64,000 nucleotides of DNA, from contig RPFO01000016.1 of the NCBI GenBank assembly GCA_009746045.1, positions 652,895 through 716,894 of the forward strand, given 5' to 3'. The stretch's first letter is position 1. Every line of letters begins with the position of its first letter. Source of the DNA: Mesostigma viride. Its lineage: Eukaryota; Streptophyta; Mesostigmatophyceae; Mesostigmatales; Mesostigmataceae. The notes beneath the pieces were generated by a model. The model did no database searches. It was not told the origin of the DNA and was given only the letters and a program-made list of their open reading frames with translations. Both the position numbers and the translations under genes were made by a program. Below, piece after piece: positions 46,301 through 56,287 of this stretch.

Positions 46301-49300
46301 GATGTTTTCTTTTCACAGCCTCCGGCATGGGGGGCGACGCACGACGCCATCGCTGGCGAGTCGCCGGAGGCCATTCAGCTGCGCGGCCGGTGGGCTTCGG
46401 CCCTCTCGGTCACGCGCTGCATTGGCCTCCACCTCAGCCTCCTGAGGCGGGACATCCCGCCCGCCCTCTGGGCTCAGTCCCTGGGTTTTGACCCAGGGGC
46501 TTTTCGGCGCCACTTCGGTGGCGTCGAGCTTTGACGTCTTCCAGTTTTCATATATCGTCTTTTAGCTATCCACTGACCTCACCCTTGTGTGGGAGGTCAG
46601 GGGGGAAATGGTTTAACTAACCCGAGGGTGAACCTGGGTTGGGACAAAGTACCCCCATAGCTAGGTAGTTAAGTTTTCTTTTTTGCATGTCCTACGTATT
46701 TTCGACTGTTAGCCACGTAAGGAGATGTGGGTAGAGCAGGGGCACAGCTGCTGTGGGCTAGCCCTGCAAATTCACATAGTGTGCTCACCCTAGCATATAG
46801 ATGGCCGTGTTGCCATCTGGTAGACATGTCTGTGTTATTCCACCGTATAGAGCTAGCACACATATTGTAATAAATTTGATGTTTTGTGGTGATGCATGCA
46901 AAGCAAAGCAAGGCCAGAAATGGATCCGCCAATAGATTTGGTGCTGCTACACTAAAATAGATTCATGCACACATAGGCCAGATGCTTGGAAAGGGTCTTA
47001 GGACAGCCATACACGGTGTTCTCTCATTACATTAGAAAACTACCTGGATAATTGACCATGTGGTGAGCAAGCGAGAAACGCCCATGCAGCAATGGCTGGT
47101 GTTAAAACTGGAATCTGTACCACATGAGGAGGCATCGCCACCAGAAGCCCAAATATTTTAAAAAATTATAATTACTTACATCACAGTGAAGCCCATATAT
47201 ATACAAGGATGTGAGAATAGTGAATATCAGGCCAAAGGAAAAAAAAAAAAAAGAGCCGTGCTGAATCCCAGGATAGCAGCCCCCCGTGGTAAAATATGGC
47301 TTATCAAGGGGATTAATGGGATTATGATATTATAATTACACACTATATTAATATATACTACTATTCCTTATACTATCATATACTTCTATATTATATATAG
47401 GTATTTTGTCGTGGTATCTCTGGTTAGCGTTGACTTTGTTTATTTTTAATTGGGTGCCTTCACTCTGATTAAGTAATTATATATGCCACCGATACATAGG
47501 TGGGACTAATGAAGAGTATTTACCAGGTCTTAAGCACAGCCAAGATGGGTGGTACATAGCGGCGACTATGAAAAACATTGAATAGTTACACTTACCGAGC
47601 TATGCCTCTCCACCTGATCAGGAGGAGAGGCCAGTGAGACAATAGGTAGCTGGGAATAACAGGTAGGAAAATATTAATCATGTTATTTATAATAATAATA
47701 TTTATAAATATAATAATATTATTCTCTTATTAGAGTACGTACAAGGCCATAGCCATAGCCCTCCACCTTGGCGAACCGGCGGGGGAAGACGGGGAAGTCG
47801 ACACCGAGGATGGCGACGCACGTGTAGAGCATCTGGTCAGGGGGGGCAGGGACCAAAGGGGCGAGGGGTGAGGGTGGCAACGTCCATGGGAGAAGTCACA
47901 TGGTGAGGATTTACACTACATCATGTACCACCTCAAACAGGTGCTGGAAGGGCGGGGAGTTGGGTGGTGGGTGGGCCGAGATGGCAATGTGTGGGGTATC
48001 GGCATGGGGAAGGGGGGGGGGGCGAGATGGGAAGGGGGGGGTATTTGGCATGGGGAAGGGGGCACCAGCAGTCTGAAGCTTGGCACATGTGTACAGCCCT
48101 AAACCCTAAACCCCCAACCACGCAGTGATTCTCCCGACACAGCCATGCGAGCGAACAAAAGGATGAGGACTTCAACTCCGTTGGATTCGATCACGTGCAC
48201 TCGATGGTGGGGACGCTTTGACTGTGAGACAACAGGCCATCCGGGGCATCTATGATGTTGTGGGACACCGGCTATGCAAACCATTCGGCATCATACTGAG
48301 GAATCTCGTGGCGGCTGTTAGTAAAGGTGGGTTCGTGCTATTCAGAAGTCACGAAAGGACTATTCAGGATTACTGAAGATTACTGAAGATTACTTAGGAT
48401 TACTTAGGATTACTTAGGATTACTTAGGATTGCTGAAGAAGAACAGCTAATCGCGGCTGTTGTGGGGAGGACATCGATGTTATTACAGTCTCGAGTGGTG
48501 AACAAGGTTTAGTGAGGGAACCTAGTTCAAAGGCTAGGTTACCCTCACGACCTAGAGGCTGCCCTCGCTAAGCCTAGGAACACCAGACACCCTTGCCACT
48601 CTATACTAACGGACACAGCACACGCACCAACGTGGCCCGGTAAGAGCTCAGAAAGCTGGGCGATGCCAGGGCCGCTGCACCTGTCGCAGGACCACGATGT
48701 TGTCTGGGAGACCTTGCAGGGCATGATTGGCCATACCACAAGACAAGGGGGGGTGAGGGGGGCAGAAAGCACACAAGATGAGGGGGACAAACACATTGAG
48801 AAAAGGGGGGGGGGGGTAACACACGAAAAAAATTGAACACGCATGCACAACGCAAAGCAGGCCCAGCACGAGCCACGGAAAAAGGGGTCAGGCACACACC
48901 ATGGAAAATGGCATCCGGCACAGCACAAATGTTCCAAATGTGAACAGCACTACCTGTCAGAGTTTGCCCCCGATGCACTACACTATGCACTACAGAGTCT
49001 TAAATAAGTGTCGTACTGCGGACATGCTACAGAGTGTTAAATAAGTGTCGTACTGCGGACATACTAGCCCCATTGTCTGGACAGCACAACTGAGCACCCG
49101 TGTGATGTGCTGGTATGCCGCACAGAGCAAGCACAAGCACACATTTTTGCTTTGCCACGGGATCTTCTGCGGGCGACTCCAGTGTCAGTGGCGATGTGAC
49201 TCCAGGGTCAAAAGCCTGACAATCACGTACTTAGTGCAGTGTGAAGCGCCGAGTAGTTGGAGGGTCAAGCATAGACAGCTAGCTCGACGCTCGCGCAGAA

Positions 49301-50934
49301 ACAAAACGGTTGAGGGTCAAACTGCTTAAGGGTCAACTTCATGGGGATCCAACTCATATTGATATTACTAAATTGCACCATGTTATAAGCTTGCATACAG
49401 CTCAAGCTTATGTGCCGTGTTTGGCGTCCGCACCTGGTTAGGGCGGATCTGACCGCCAGCATAAGCACCCCAGTGGCAGCAATGCCACCGACTATGCTGA
49501 ACACCCAGTCACTCAGCACCTGGCATAAAATGGGATGTGAAGGAAGTGCGATAAATAAACGAGGTCAGTGCGATGAGCAGAAATCTTAGTAAGCCCCTTA
49601 TAGCCTAGTATAGCCTAGTGTAGCCTAGTATAGCCTAGTATAGCCTAGTGTAGCCTAGTATAGCCTAGTGTAGCCTAGTATAGCCTAGTATAGCCTAGTA
49701 TAGCCCAGTATAGCCTACTATAGCCTATGATAGCCTACTATAGCCCAAGATAGCCTACTATAGCCTGCTGTAGCCTACTTTAGCCTAATATAGTAGCCTG
49801 TTATAACAAGCCTTGCACACCACATGGGCAAATACGTTTGAAAACCAACTACTAACCACCAGATGAGCGGTTGCATTGCGCAGCCACACGGACACCGGAT
49901 TGATCGGACCCTTCACACGCGGGAAACGTGGTGGGAAGGGGAGCCATGGGTAGAGTGAGCTAAATAGTTTGAGTGGAATGACCTTGACAACCCTAAACCC
50001 TAAGCATATAGACGCATACTATATACAACTTTCACTTGCAATGTGCATCTAACGTCATGACCTCGACTGAAAGGAGTAGACACCCAAGCTAAGATATGGT
50101 AGGCATACAGTGCAGGCCGGCTTGATAGGGTTTCAGGCTTGACAGATAACAAATTCTTGCAACGTCAACCCTGTGCCGGTTGTTTGTGATTATTATTTCC
50201 ATAACTAGACGATCGATTGGAATTTTTCATGGTACATTGCGTGCCTGCGGATGCTATGTTTGAAAGTGGGGAGATGTGCTTGCAAGGCCGAGGGGCGGGG
50301 TAGGGTTCAGGGCTCAGGGTGAAAGAGGGGGGCAGGAAGCAGGAAAGCAGGAAAGCAGGATGGCTGCAGCCTTACTCACCGAGTCCAGCCGCCTACATAG
50401 TCGCATTCCTAGACTCACGGTGAGGTGTTTAGCAGGTAATGCCTGCCCTCATCCATCATGAAACATAACCAGGCTGGATAGGATGGTACCTACGACATGG
50501 TGAGGCCAGCTAGGCCATTAAGACTAATCAGGCAGTTAAGAATAATATCAGGCAGGTACCTCGGTCGGGCTAGTAAGGAAAGTGCCATAATTAGGCTAGT
50601 TAGGCAAGCTTCGTTGGAAACATAGTTGGGCTCTTGCCATGACTGGTGGTACTCCTTCCGCCGACCACTTCTCCAACGTATATGCTTGCTTCCCTCGCCT
50701 TCTCATGCATGAAGCCAAGCCACTATGGTATCCTCTTCCAAACGGTATACTGCACTCGATATCCTACTCCAAAAACAACTTTATATGGAATACTACTCCA
50801 CGGTGTGATATCCTTAAAACAGAGCCGCTGACCCCGTCCTCTCACCGTGAACAAGAGCAGTGGCGGGACGAGTATAAGCACCGCCTCCAGCAAGGTTCTC
50901 ACCCCACGCTGGCCGACGCCACCTCTGTACACCC
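32018..50934 (-). CDS. PIGW: PIG-W/GWT1 inositol acyltransferase of GPI-anchor synthesis (5' exon not found)
   Basis: Exons on the minus strand: 50934-50846, 49519-49434, 48703-48628, 47832-47743, 43588-43515, 42865-42778, 42478-42352, 41850-41743, 41403 to about 41300, 41079-41016, 40343-40273, 34235-34191, 33538-33437, 32191-32018. Splice sites are GT-AG and phases agree. Landmarks: [187 protein letters not shown] at the end. The protein acylates the inositol of GPI precursors in the ER membrane. About 432 residues are accounted for against about 500 usual; the first exon with the N-terminus is missing. The donor near 41300 and the frame around 40273-40343 are uncertain. Confidence 0.88.
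32245..32325 (+). repeat. Dispersed 'aagtaagtacttgcgtgtca' repeat
   Basis: The core (cttgcgtgtcatgcg, ggcataccacagagtacta) is shared with 27146-27225 in the same orientation and with 31685-31765 inverted. This copy lies in the last intron of the PIG-W-like gene. Confidence 0.6.
32719..32772. repeat. Hairpin with 22-bp arms
   Basis: The arms 32719-32740 and 32751-32772 are complementary with one mismatch and a 10-nt loop. The arms are runs of CCCAACCCAACCCC and its complement. Confidence 0.8.
33175..33226 (+). repeat. 10-bp tandem repeat (ggttccaggg)n
   Basis: About five units. Short TTTAGGG-like pieces follow at 33360-33425 (ggtttagggtttag), comparable to plant-type telomere heptamers but too few to be a telomeric tract. 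Confidence 0.85.
33597..33697 (+). repeat. (AAAT)n microsatellite
   Basis: About fourteen perfect aaat/aata units, then degenerate ones. The hydrophobic open frames across it (Tyr-Leu-Phe-Ile runs on the minus strand) are products of the repeat. Confidence 0.9.
34254..34337 (+). repeat. (GT)n microsatellite
   Basis: About thirty uninterrupted GT units followed by ggcgcgcgcgcg and more GT. It sits about 20 bp upstream (in gene sense) of the PIG-W exon at 34191-34235, so on the coding strand the intron 3' end is (CA)n followed by a short pyrimidine tract. Confidence 0.95.
34902..34988. repeat. Perfect 24-bp inverted repeat (hairpin)
   Basis: Arms 34902-34925 and 34965-34988 are perfect reverse complements (ggatgacgtgggcaatgcag...), with a 39-nt AT-rich loop. 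It lies in an intron of the PIG-W-like gene. It could be a small-RNA-type foldback or the remains of a short inverted-repeat element; no target duplication was recognised. Confidence 0.85.
35440..35910. repeat. Diverged direct repeats and (TAGTA)n-like tract
   Basis: 'gaccgccagcacaccgg(c/a)tggat' occurs at about 35447-35470 and 35710-35733, with a third partial at 35578-35595. From 35788 to 35905 an AT-rich tract of tagtatagtaccatagta units follows. Confidence 0.6.
36092..36300 (+). repeat. 48-bp tandem repeat, four copies
   Basis: Four units of 48 bp (starting ggaacagatatgagacacgc) differ by single bases (ctgttaag, ctgctaag, ctgtaaag). Because 48 is a multiple of three, both strands stay open across it. 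The resulting proteins are simple 16-residue repeats without other support. Confidence 0.92.
36482..39995 (+). repeat. 3.5-kb satellite: 16-bp units in a 48-bp trimer
   Basis: About 219 units of 16 bp. The main higher-order unit is three variants in order: gctaacagagcgacgt, gctagcaggacaatgt, gctcacaggacgacgg. Skipped or doubled subunits, some 15-bp units (near 37020-37120) and local blocks of other order show ongoing unequal exchange. The array fills more than half of one intron of the PIG-W-like gene. Open frames of about 60-66 aa are repeat artefacts. Confidence 0.97.
40530..40850 (+). repeat. Degenerate ~10-bp repeat (taggccactc)n
   Basis: Roughly thirty imperfect units such as taggtcactc, taggccacac and taggctatgc. 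It is related in style to the tagcctagta array at 49600-49795, on the other side of the same gene. Confidence 0.85.
43700..43750 (-). repeat. Copy of a PIG-W exon start with its acceptor in the upstream intron
   Basis: The true exon begins CCAG|ATGGACGTCGGCG on the minus strand (43588). About 150 bp upstream in gene sense, CCCCCAG|ATGGACGTCGGCG recurs (43745-43720) and then diverges. On the plus strand the shared text is acgccgacgtccatctgggg. Confidence 0.75.
43920..46650 (+). mobile_element. Decayed, 5'-truncated YR retrotransposon, antisense in a PIG-W intron
   Basis: The RT part (44002-44667) retains [10 protein letters not shown], but its catalytic block reads AVTINDLHP, with Asn for one Asp. 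RNase H pieces follow in shifted frames: [13 protein letters not shown] (near 45040), [13 protein letters not shown] and [10 protein letters not shown] (near 45270-45380). Then comes GDVHPNPGP and a recombinase, where [10 protein letters not shown] and FHSLRHGG are kept but the nucleophile Tyr position reads TRCIGLH. At least four frame breaks (about 44620, 45171, 45740, 46340) show it is dead. Gag and the 5' repeats are missing, and no split repeats were recognised. It is clearly a different subfamily from 1527-6916. Confidence 0.88.
45562..45588 (+). other. 2A-like GDVHPNPGP motif in the decayed YR element
   Basis: It lies between the end of RNase H and the recombinase, the same place as in the element at 1527-6916. 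Only the residue after D-V departs from the classical D-[V/I]-E-x-NPGP form (His for Glu), and similar 'GD[V/I]HPNPGP' strings are known in LINE proteins. It is preserved although the rest of the element is decaying. Confidence 0.65.
46651..47742. other. Intron sequence without recognised features
   Basis: AT-rich, with a short (A)n run and an 'aattataattacttacatca' piece near 47160-47190 also seen near 9570 and 30080. No coding support. Confidence 0.4.
49596..49800 (+). repeat. 10-bp tandem repeat (tagcctagta)n
   Basis: About twenty units with variation in the last four bases (agta, agtg, acta, atga), in the intron upstream (in gene sense) of the 49434-49519 exon. Confidence 0.93.
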
Positions 50935-50939
50935 CTGCG

Positions 50940-51407
50940 CACACAACACAGCAGCCACCCGAGGATGGCACACCCGTGGTTGACATGCTGGCGTTCGGCC
51001 GTTCGCGGCCTTTCAATGGTATTTCAGCGGCCAACGTGGCATCCCCCCCCCCCACACCTCCCCCCTTCCCCCTGTGGATGGGGTAGTGAAACATTTGGAA
51101 CGATACCAGATTCGAACACATGACCTCTTGCATGATTTCGCGGCTGTAGGGGTCTCCTGATCCGCAGGCATCCCAAGCTATAGCCCAACTGCAAAACGGG
51201 GCAGTAGCTTTAGCGGCAATTCAGCGGCAAATGTGGCCCCCCCTTCCCCTCCCCCCGTGGATAGCCCACCCGTGGATGGCAAGAGCCAGCGTTAATGGAT
51301 GGCAAGCATCTGTACTGCGTTCCGGCACAAAGCATTTCAAGAACGGATGGCCCAAGGACAGATGGTGCTTGCACGAGACATATGGACCCCCCCCCCCCAT
51401 ACACCCC

Positions 51408-51438
<31 letters not shown>

Positions 51439-51610
51439 ACCCCCCCACCCACCGAGATACAGTATCACATAGATACTAGCCCCCCACAGTGTATCATTGT
51501 ATATCATTAGCCCCTGGCCCCTTGTGGTTCTATTAGCGTTCAGGGAGGGAGGGTGATTCAACGAGCAGTTGGCATCCTGTGCCTATCCCGACCTCAGCAC
51601 ATCTATTGGG
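50940..51610. other. Low-complexity region with poly(C) tract
   Basis: A block resembling ttcaatggtatttcagcggc, ccaacgtgg, then C-rich, occurs at about 51012-51075 and again at 51205-51270 (imperfect direct repeat). An almost pure C run of over thirty bases lies at about 51408-51440. No exon for the missing PIG-W N-terminus could be identified here. Confidence 0.5.
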
Positions 51611-51611
51611 G

Positions 51612-51765
51612 ATGGATGAATAGCAAATGTATCCATGCGAATAGCAAATGTATCCATGTGGATAGAAAATCTAACCCTGTGAATAGCAAATGTATCCATG
51701 TGAATAGCAAATGTATCCATGTGAATAGCAAATGTATCCATGTGAATAGCAAATGTGTCTGTGAC
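51612..51765 (+). repeat. 21-bp tandem repeat, about seven copies
   Basis: The unit is gaatagcaaatgtatccatg plus one base; one copy is diverged (gatagaaaatctaaccctgt). Period 21 keeps frames open (NSKCIHV repeats), which I do not treat as coding. Confidence 0.9.
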
Positions 51766-52699
51766 AACATAACATAACAACGCACGCATCCACGTACATG
51801 GGCACTCGCATGTGTGCGTGTGGTGTTGCAGCACATCCACAGGGCAGAACGTTCACCGATCAAGTATCGATATCAAGGAGACAACCAGCGATATGGCTGC
51901 TAGGGCTGGGGCCTATCCGTTCCATGGAAAACACCATCACCCTATGAACGTTGCCCAGAACATTTCTTGCTACTGCCAAGCACCACCACACGCCCCTGCA
52001 GCCGACCCAGGTGGAATCTAAGAAAAGAAAATTCCCTTGCTCCGCGTCTCGCAGGAGCCGCTTCCTGCTGTCTTTTACTGCAACAGCTTCTGCCACTGAT
52101 TGAGGGGGTTGGTGTGTGCACTCGGTTGCTGCCATGGCCTTGGCTGCTTCCTGCCTTTTTTCCCTGCATCTGTCTAATTGGGCCACTTTCTCTCCTTGGC
52201 TCCTGCAACTGCCTAAAGGGGACGTTTCCAGCGATTCTAGCACCATTGAATGTCATGCATTGGGCTTTGTCATGAGGGAGCGACAGTTCCTCAGACCCGA
52301 GCGCCCATCCCTGGCCCTTGGCCCCGGTCTCCCCTTTCCCCTCCTGAGAGTTCATTATTCCCATTCCTGAAATTCTTATTTATTATCAGCCCAACAATTA
52401 TGCACGTGCCTCGTTGGAAAACCCGCCTGCGGCCATTGCCCAAGGGCAATAAGTCCTCCCCCCCCCTTCCGCACACCTTTTGGCAGCTGATGGGGCAGCT
52501 GAGAGATGAACATTGGCTTGTTGAGAAGAGGAAGGGAGAAATATAAGGAACAAGAATGACTGGAGATACAAGGAATAAGCGATTTGCTGGCCAATCAGCG
52601 AGCTGGTCTCCCTGCGAGCCATCGCCAGGTATCTTCTGAGGTATCTGGTTGCCATGCCTTTGGCTGTTTCGGGTGGGAAAGACAAGTCAGCGGGTAAAC

Positions 52700-53500
52700 G
52701 GATGCCAGCCCGCATGTAATTGCCAGCCCGCATGTGATTGCAAGCCCGCATGTGATTGCCAGCCAGCATGTGATTGCCAGCCCGTACCTGGTCTTACCTC
52801 TGTGCTACCCCAGTTTTACCCCAGTTTTACCTCAGTTTTACCCCCAACAAGTTCGGTCCTACCTCCAGCAAGTACGAAAACCAACCAGTCCTACCCCGGT
52901 CCTACCACACTCTGGCCACAAACATATCAGGATCTTGCCCTGCGTGCCCGCAACAATCGTAATATGTTCATTTCGGGCTTGCCTACCAACAATTGGCAAC
53001 ATAGGGTCATTCTAATAATTGTGATCCTAGCAGTACCAAATACATCAACCTTTCCCCCAATCATCTCACCCCAATCTTACCCAATGTCACCCCAATCTTA
53101 CCCCAATCTTACCCCAATCTTACCCCGATCTTACCCCAACATCACCCCAATCTTACCCCAAGCTTACCCCAATGTCACCCCAATCTTACCCCAATCTTAC
53201 CCCAATCTTACCCCAATCTTACCCCAATCTTACCCCAATCTTACCCCAATCCTACCCCAATCTCACTCCAATCGTACCCCAATCTTACCCCAATCTCACC
53301 CCAATCTTACCCCAATCTCACCCCAATCTTGACCCAATCTCACCCCAATCTCACCCCAATCTTTCCCCAATCTTTCCCCAATCTTTCCCCAATCTTACCC
53401 CAATCTTACCCGAAACTTGCCCCAATCTTTTCCACAGCCTTACCACGATCTTACCCGAAACTTGCCCCAATCTTTTCCACAGCGTTACCACGATCTTTCC
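52700..53500 (+). repeat. 18-bp and 12-bp tandem repeats
   Basis: 52705-52795: about five units of gccagcccgcatgtgatt. 52800-52930: degenerate ttaccccag units. 53050-53500: more than thirty units of accccaatctt(a/t) (12 bp), drifting to 'tttccccaatc' and a roughly 54-bp duplication near 53410-53510. The 227-aa frame through this array is a consequence of periods divisible by three. Confidence 0.93.
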
Positions 53501-56287
53501 ACAGACCTGCCCAATCCAGCAATCGTACCCCAATCTCGGACATGAGCAAGGGCCGTGCGCCCATGGTCGTGCATCCACCCCCGCGCACATGCTGCCAATT
53601 GTTCCAGCGCTCCCCACGCCAGCAAGGTGACCTGGCGGCCGACGCATTTGAAAGAGTCGGGCTATATTTAGAACCTGGTGGCCACAGTCAAGCCAATATT
53701 GAATGAACAGCAGTCAGTGTCACTGGCAGCTGCACCGTCCATGAAATATGAAAGCATGAATGATAGAATCCTAATAGCCTGCATTTTGATTAAGCTTAAG
53801 TCGTTCTGCTGTCTGCTCACCATATACATAACAGGGATAGATTCGTACAAAACCCGCACAAGCATGTTTAAATGACTACCCACAAAGTGTGCAGGAGCTC
53901 TCCAGCAATTAATTAATTATCACGTGACTGCGTCACGTGGGTGCCCGTACAAAGTAGAGGAACCTTCAACACCTGTACACAATGAGAAGGAGGAAGGGCG
54001 CTCTAGCTTCTCACTGCCACCAGCTCGCCAGCAAATGCAAGGCGATATAGGGAACAAGAAATCACCGCAACTCGAATCTCGGATCAAGGGCACATGAATC
54101 AGGTGCTTGTTTCAACAGCGATCAACGGACGGAGATAATCTTGGATCAACGGACGGAGATAATTTTGCTATTGCGCACGAACGGTCTAACGCCGACCTCT
54201 GGGATATGTGCATGCCAAGGCAGGTCTGGTAAATGCCCACGCCCAGTTACTTGGCTGAAAACTTACCGGAACGATGGAGACCAGGGCCGATATCTCCATA
54301 GGATCCGTTCCGTCCGGATTCCGCACAAACCTGCCGAGTGCACGGGTCCGTCGGAGACATGCACACGTGTCACCTCTCACAAGTTCCATGTTCACAAAAC
54401 ACTCGGCAACAAAAACAAGATTAAAAACCACGAGCAGAGGCCGGGCCTGGATGCGAGGATCGAGGGAGGGTTGCCGAGTCCGCAGGCGCTTAAAACGTTA
54501 TTCCTCATTATAAACGCGCGCTGTCACCGGGAGGAAAGCTCACAATTCCTTTTCTTCTTTCGAAACCGACGCCATTCGCGCTTCCCGTGAAATATATGGT
54601 GATTCGTGGTGCTGAAACTTGAAGCTTCTTGCCGGTCAGTGCAAGTACCTTAAGAGGAGCAAATTACCACCTCGTGACGCATTCATTGAAACACAGTTGC
54701 TAACGAACCAAATTAAAACACGTGATCCTGTTGGCACATGGGCGCATGTTTTAAGTTCTGTAAGCACTCACAACAAGACAAGAGCAGTGATCAGCATGAC
54801 AAGCAGGATAGGGCACTCGTCTCACTAATCATTGGGTGAATGGAAATAGCTTTGGTAGCAATTTCCCCTAAACAGTGCCGTCCGACCTCCGAGCTGTCGT
54901 GTGCAAGAAAAATGGCGAGCTGACACAAGCCATATTCTGCTTCCATCTGTTCCATCCGGCCTACACACATCGTCTACGCGACTACAAAGTCTACGATAAA
55001 TGGTAAAGATAATCGCTCCATAATTCGAGCTTTTCGGGCATGCCGGGACAATCATGATGAATTCGTCAACAATGATCGTCATAATTTATAACATCCTTTT
55101 GCAGACTGCGGTAATTCCCGCGTTAAGTTACGATTTATGGTTCCAGGCATGCCAGATACCGTCAGAGCCTCAGAGGAGGGGGTGGGCCACTAGCCTCATC
55201 CTGCCGTTAAGTTACATAACTTACATTCCCGAGTTTGGTTACGACGCCCATCCTTATACTTTAGCGTCAATCGTAACTTAACACGGGAATGACTGTAACA
55301 GGGGGAAACTGTCAGGGGAAAAAAAAAAAAATCTCTGAACTGAACTCACCTCACCCCGTTGTGGCGTTGTCAGCCGCAACCAATAAGACGCTGACCAATA
55401 AGGTACCATGGCGATTGCTGACGAGAAAGCAGTTCGCCCAGCATCATGCAATCAGTCAGTCATCAGTCCGACAGTCAGCATGATGCCCAAGCATGATGCC
55501 CGGGCATGATGCAAGCAGATATAGATATCTTCTAGGATTTATCTTGTTTGCTGACATTCCAAAGGTTGTGCCAGGCTTCGTGAACTGATTGCCAGAGGCT
55601 TTCCACCACTCATAAGACGCATCTTTTTGTAATGCAAACCTTCGAATCAGTAATCGAATCCTGAACAAGGTATGTTTTAATTATGAAGAGTGCTAAGAGA
55701 TTGTGGCATTAAAGATGGACATTTTTTTGCATCTTTCGCCCAATCGTTTACTACGCGTTTTAGCTACCTGCCGTGGATTCCGGGAAAAACGTGAAAGGCA
55801 TGCTGGAGCCATCCACGTCTGCCGGGTATCTACTAATGTTAACGCGAGCAGAGGTCGCGAACTAGTCATGATGTCCCATCAAGGTTATCTTTGGTACGGA
55901 TGAGGGGGGTGGAAACAGAGTGCTGGTAGGCCGGCTTCCAGCAACTGCCCTATGCTTGGAACCCACCAGTCCTGTCTGCCTTCATGAATCATGACACAAC
56001 TACAAAGCGTTTTTTTCCCTCGGTTTTAAGTATGGCTCGGATCTAGACCGACAAACGTGCACGCAAGGCCGACGTCGTCACCGGATTCATCCTGTTATCT
56101 GAAAAGTGTATTATAGGTGCTAGTGACGACTAACGAGCATGTCTGGGTAGGAGTGGTGGTCGGGAGTTAAACGTCGGACGGCTGACGTGAAGGGGGAGGA
56201 TAGCCTCTGGCGCCATGCCGCCGGTCACGTAATTTTCCTTCTCGTCGCATGTCAGCGTAGTTTGTACCTCCGCCCCGGGGCGGAAGA
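53501..56287. other. Intergenic region without a supported gene
   Basis: 53925-54010 resembles 1145-1260 (cacgtgactgcgtcacgtgg leader). The 149-residue frame at 54141-54590 has no known motif. 'aacggacggagataat' is repeated at 54125-54165. The 5' flank of the rhodopsin kinase gene (about 55900-56287) should include its promoter, but no specific element is evident. Confidence 0.35.

Noticed and set aside
48096-48120. Telomere-like ccctaaaccctaaa
   Set aside because: Only two heptamers; too short to be an interstitial telomere tract.
52649-53630. 227- and 152-aa proline-rich ORFs resembling repetitive structural proteins
   Set aside because: They are translations of the 12-bp and 18-bp arrays with no non-repeat coding region.
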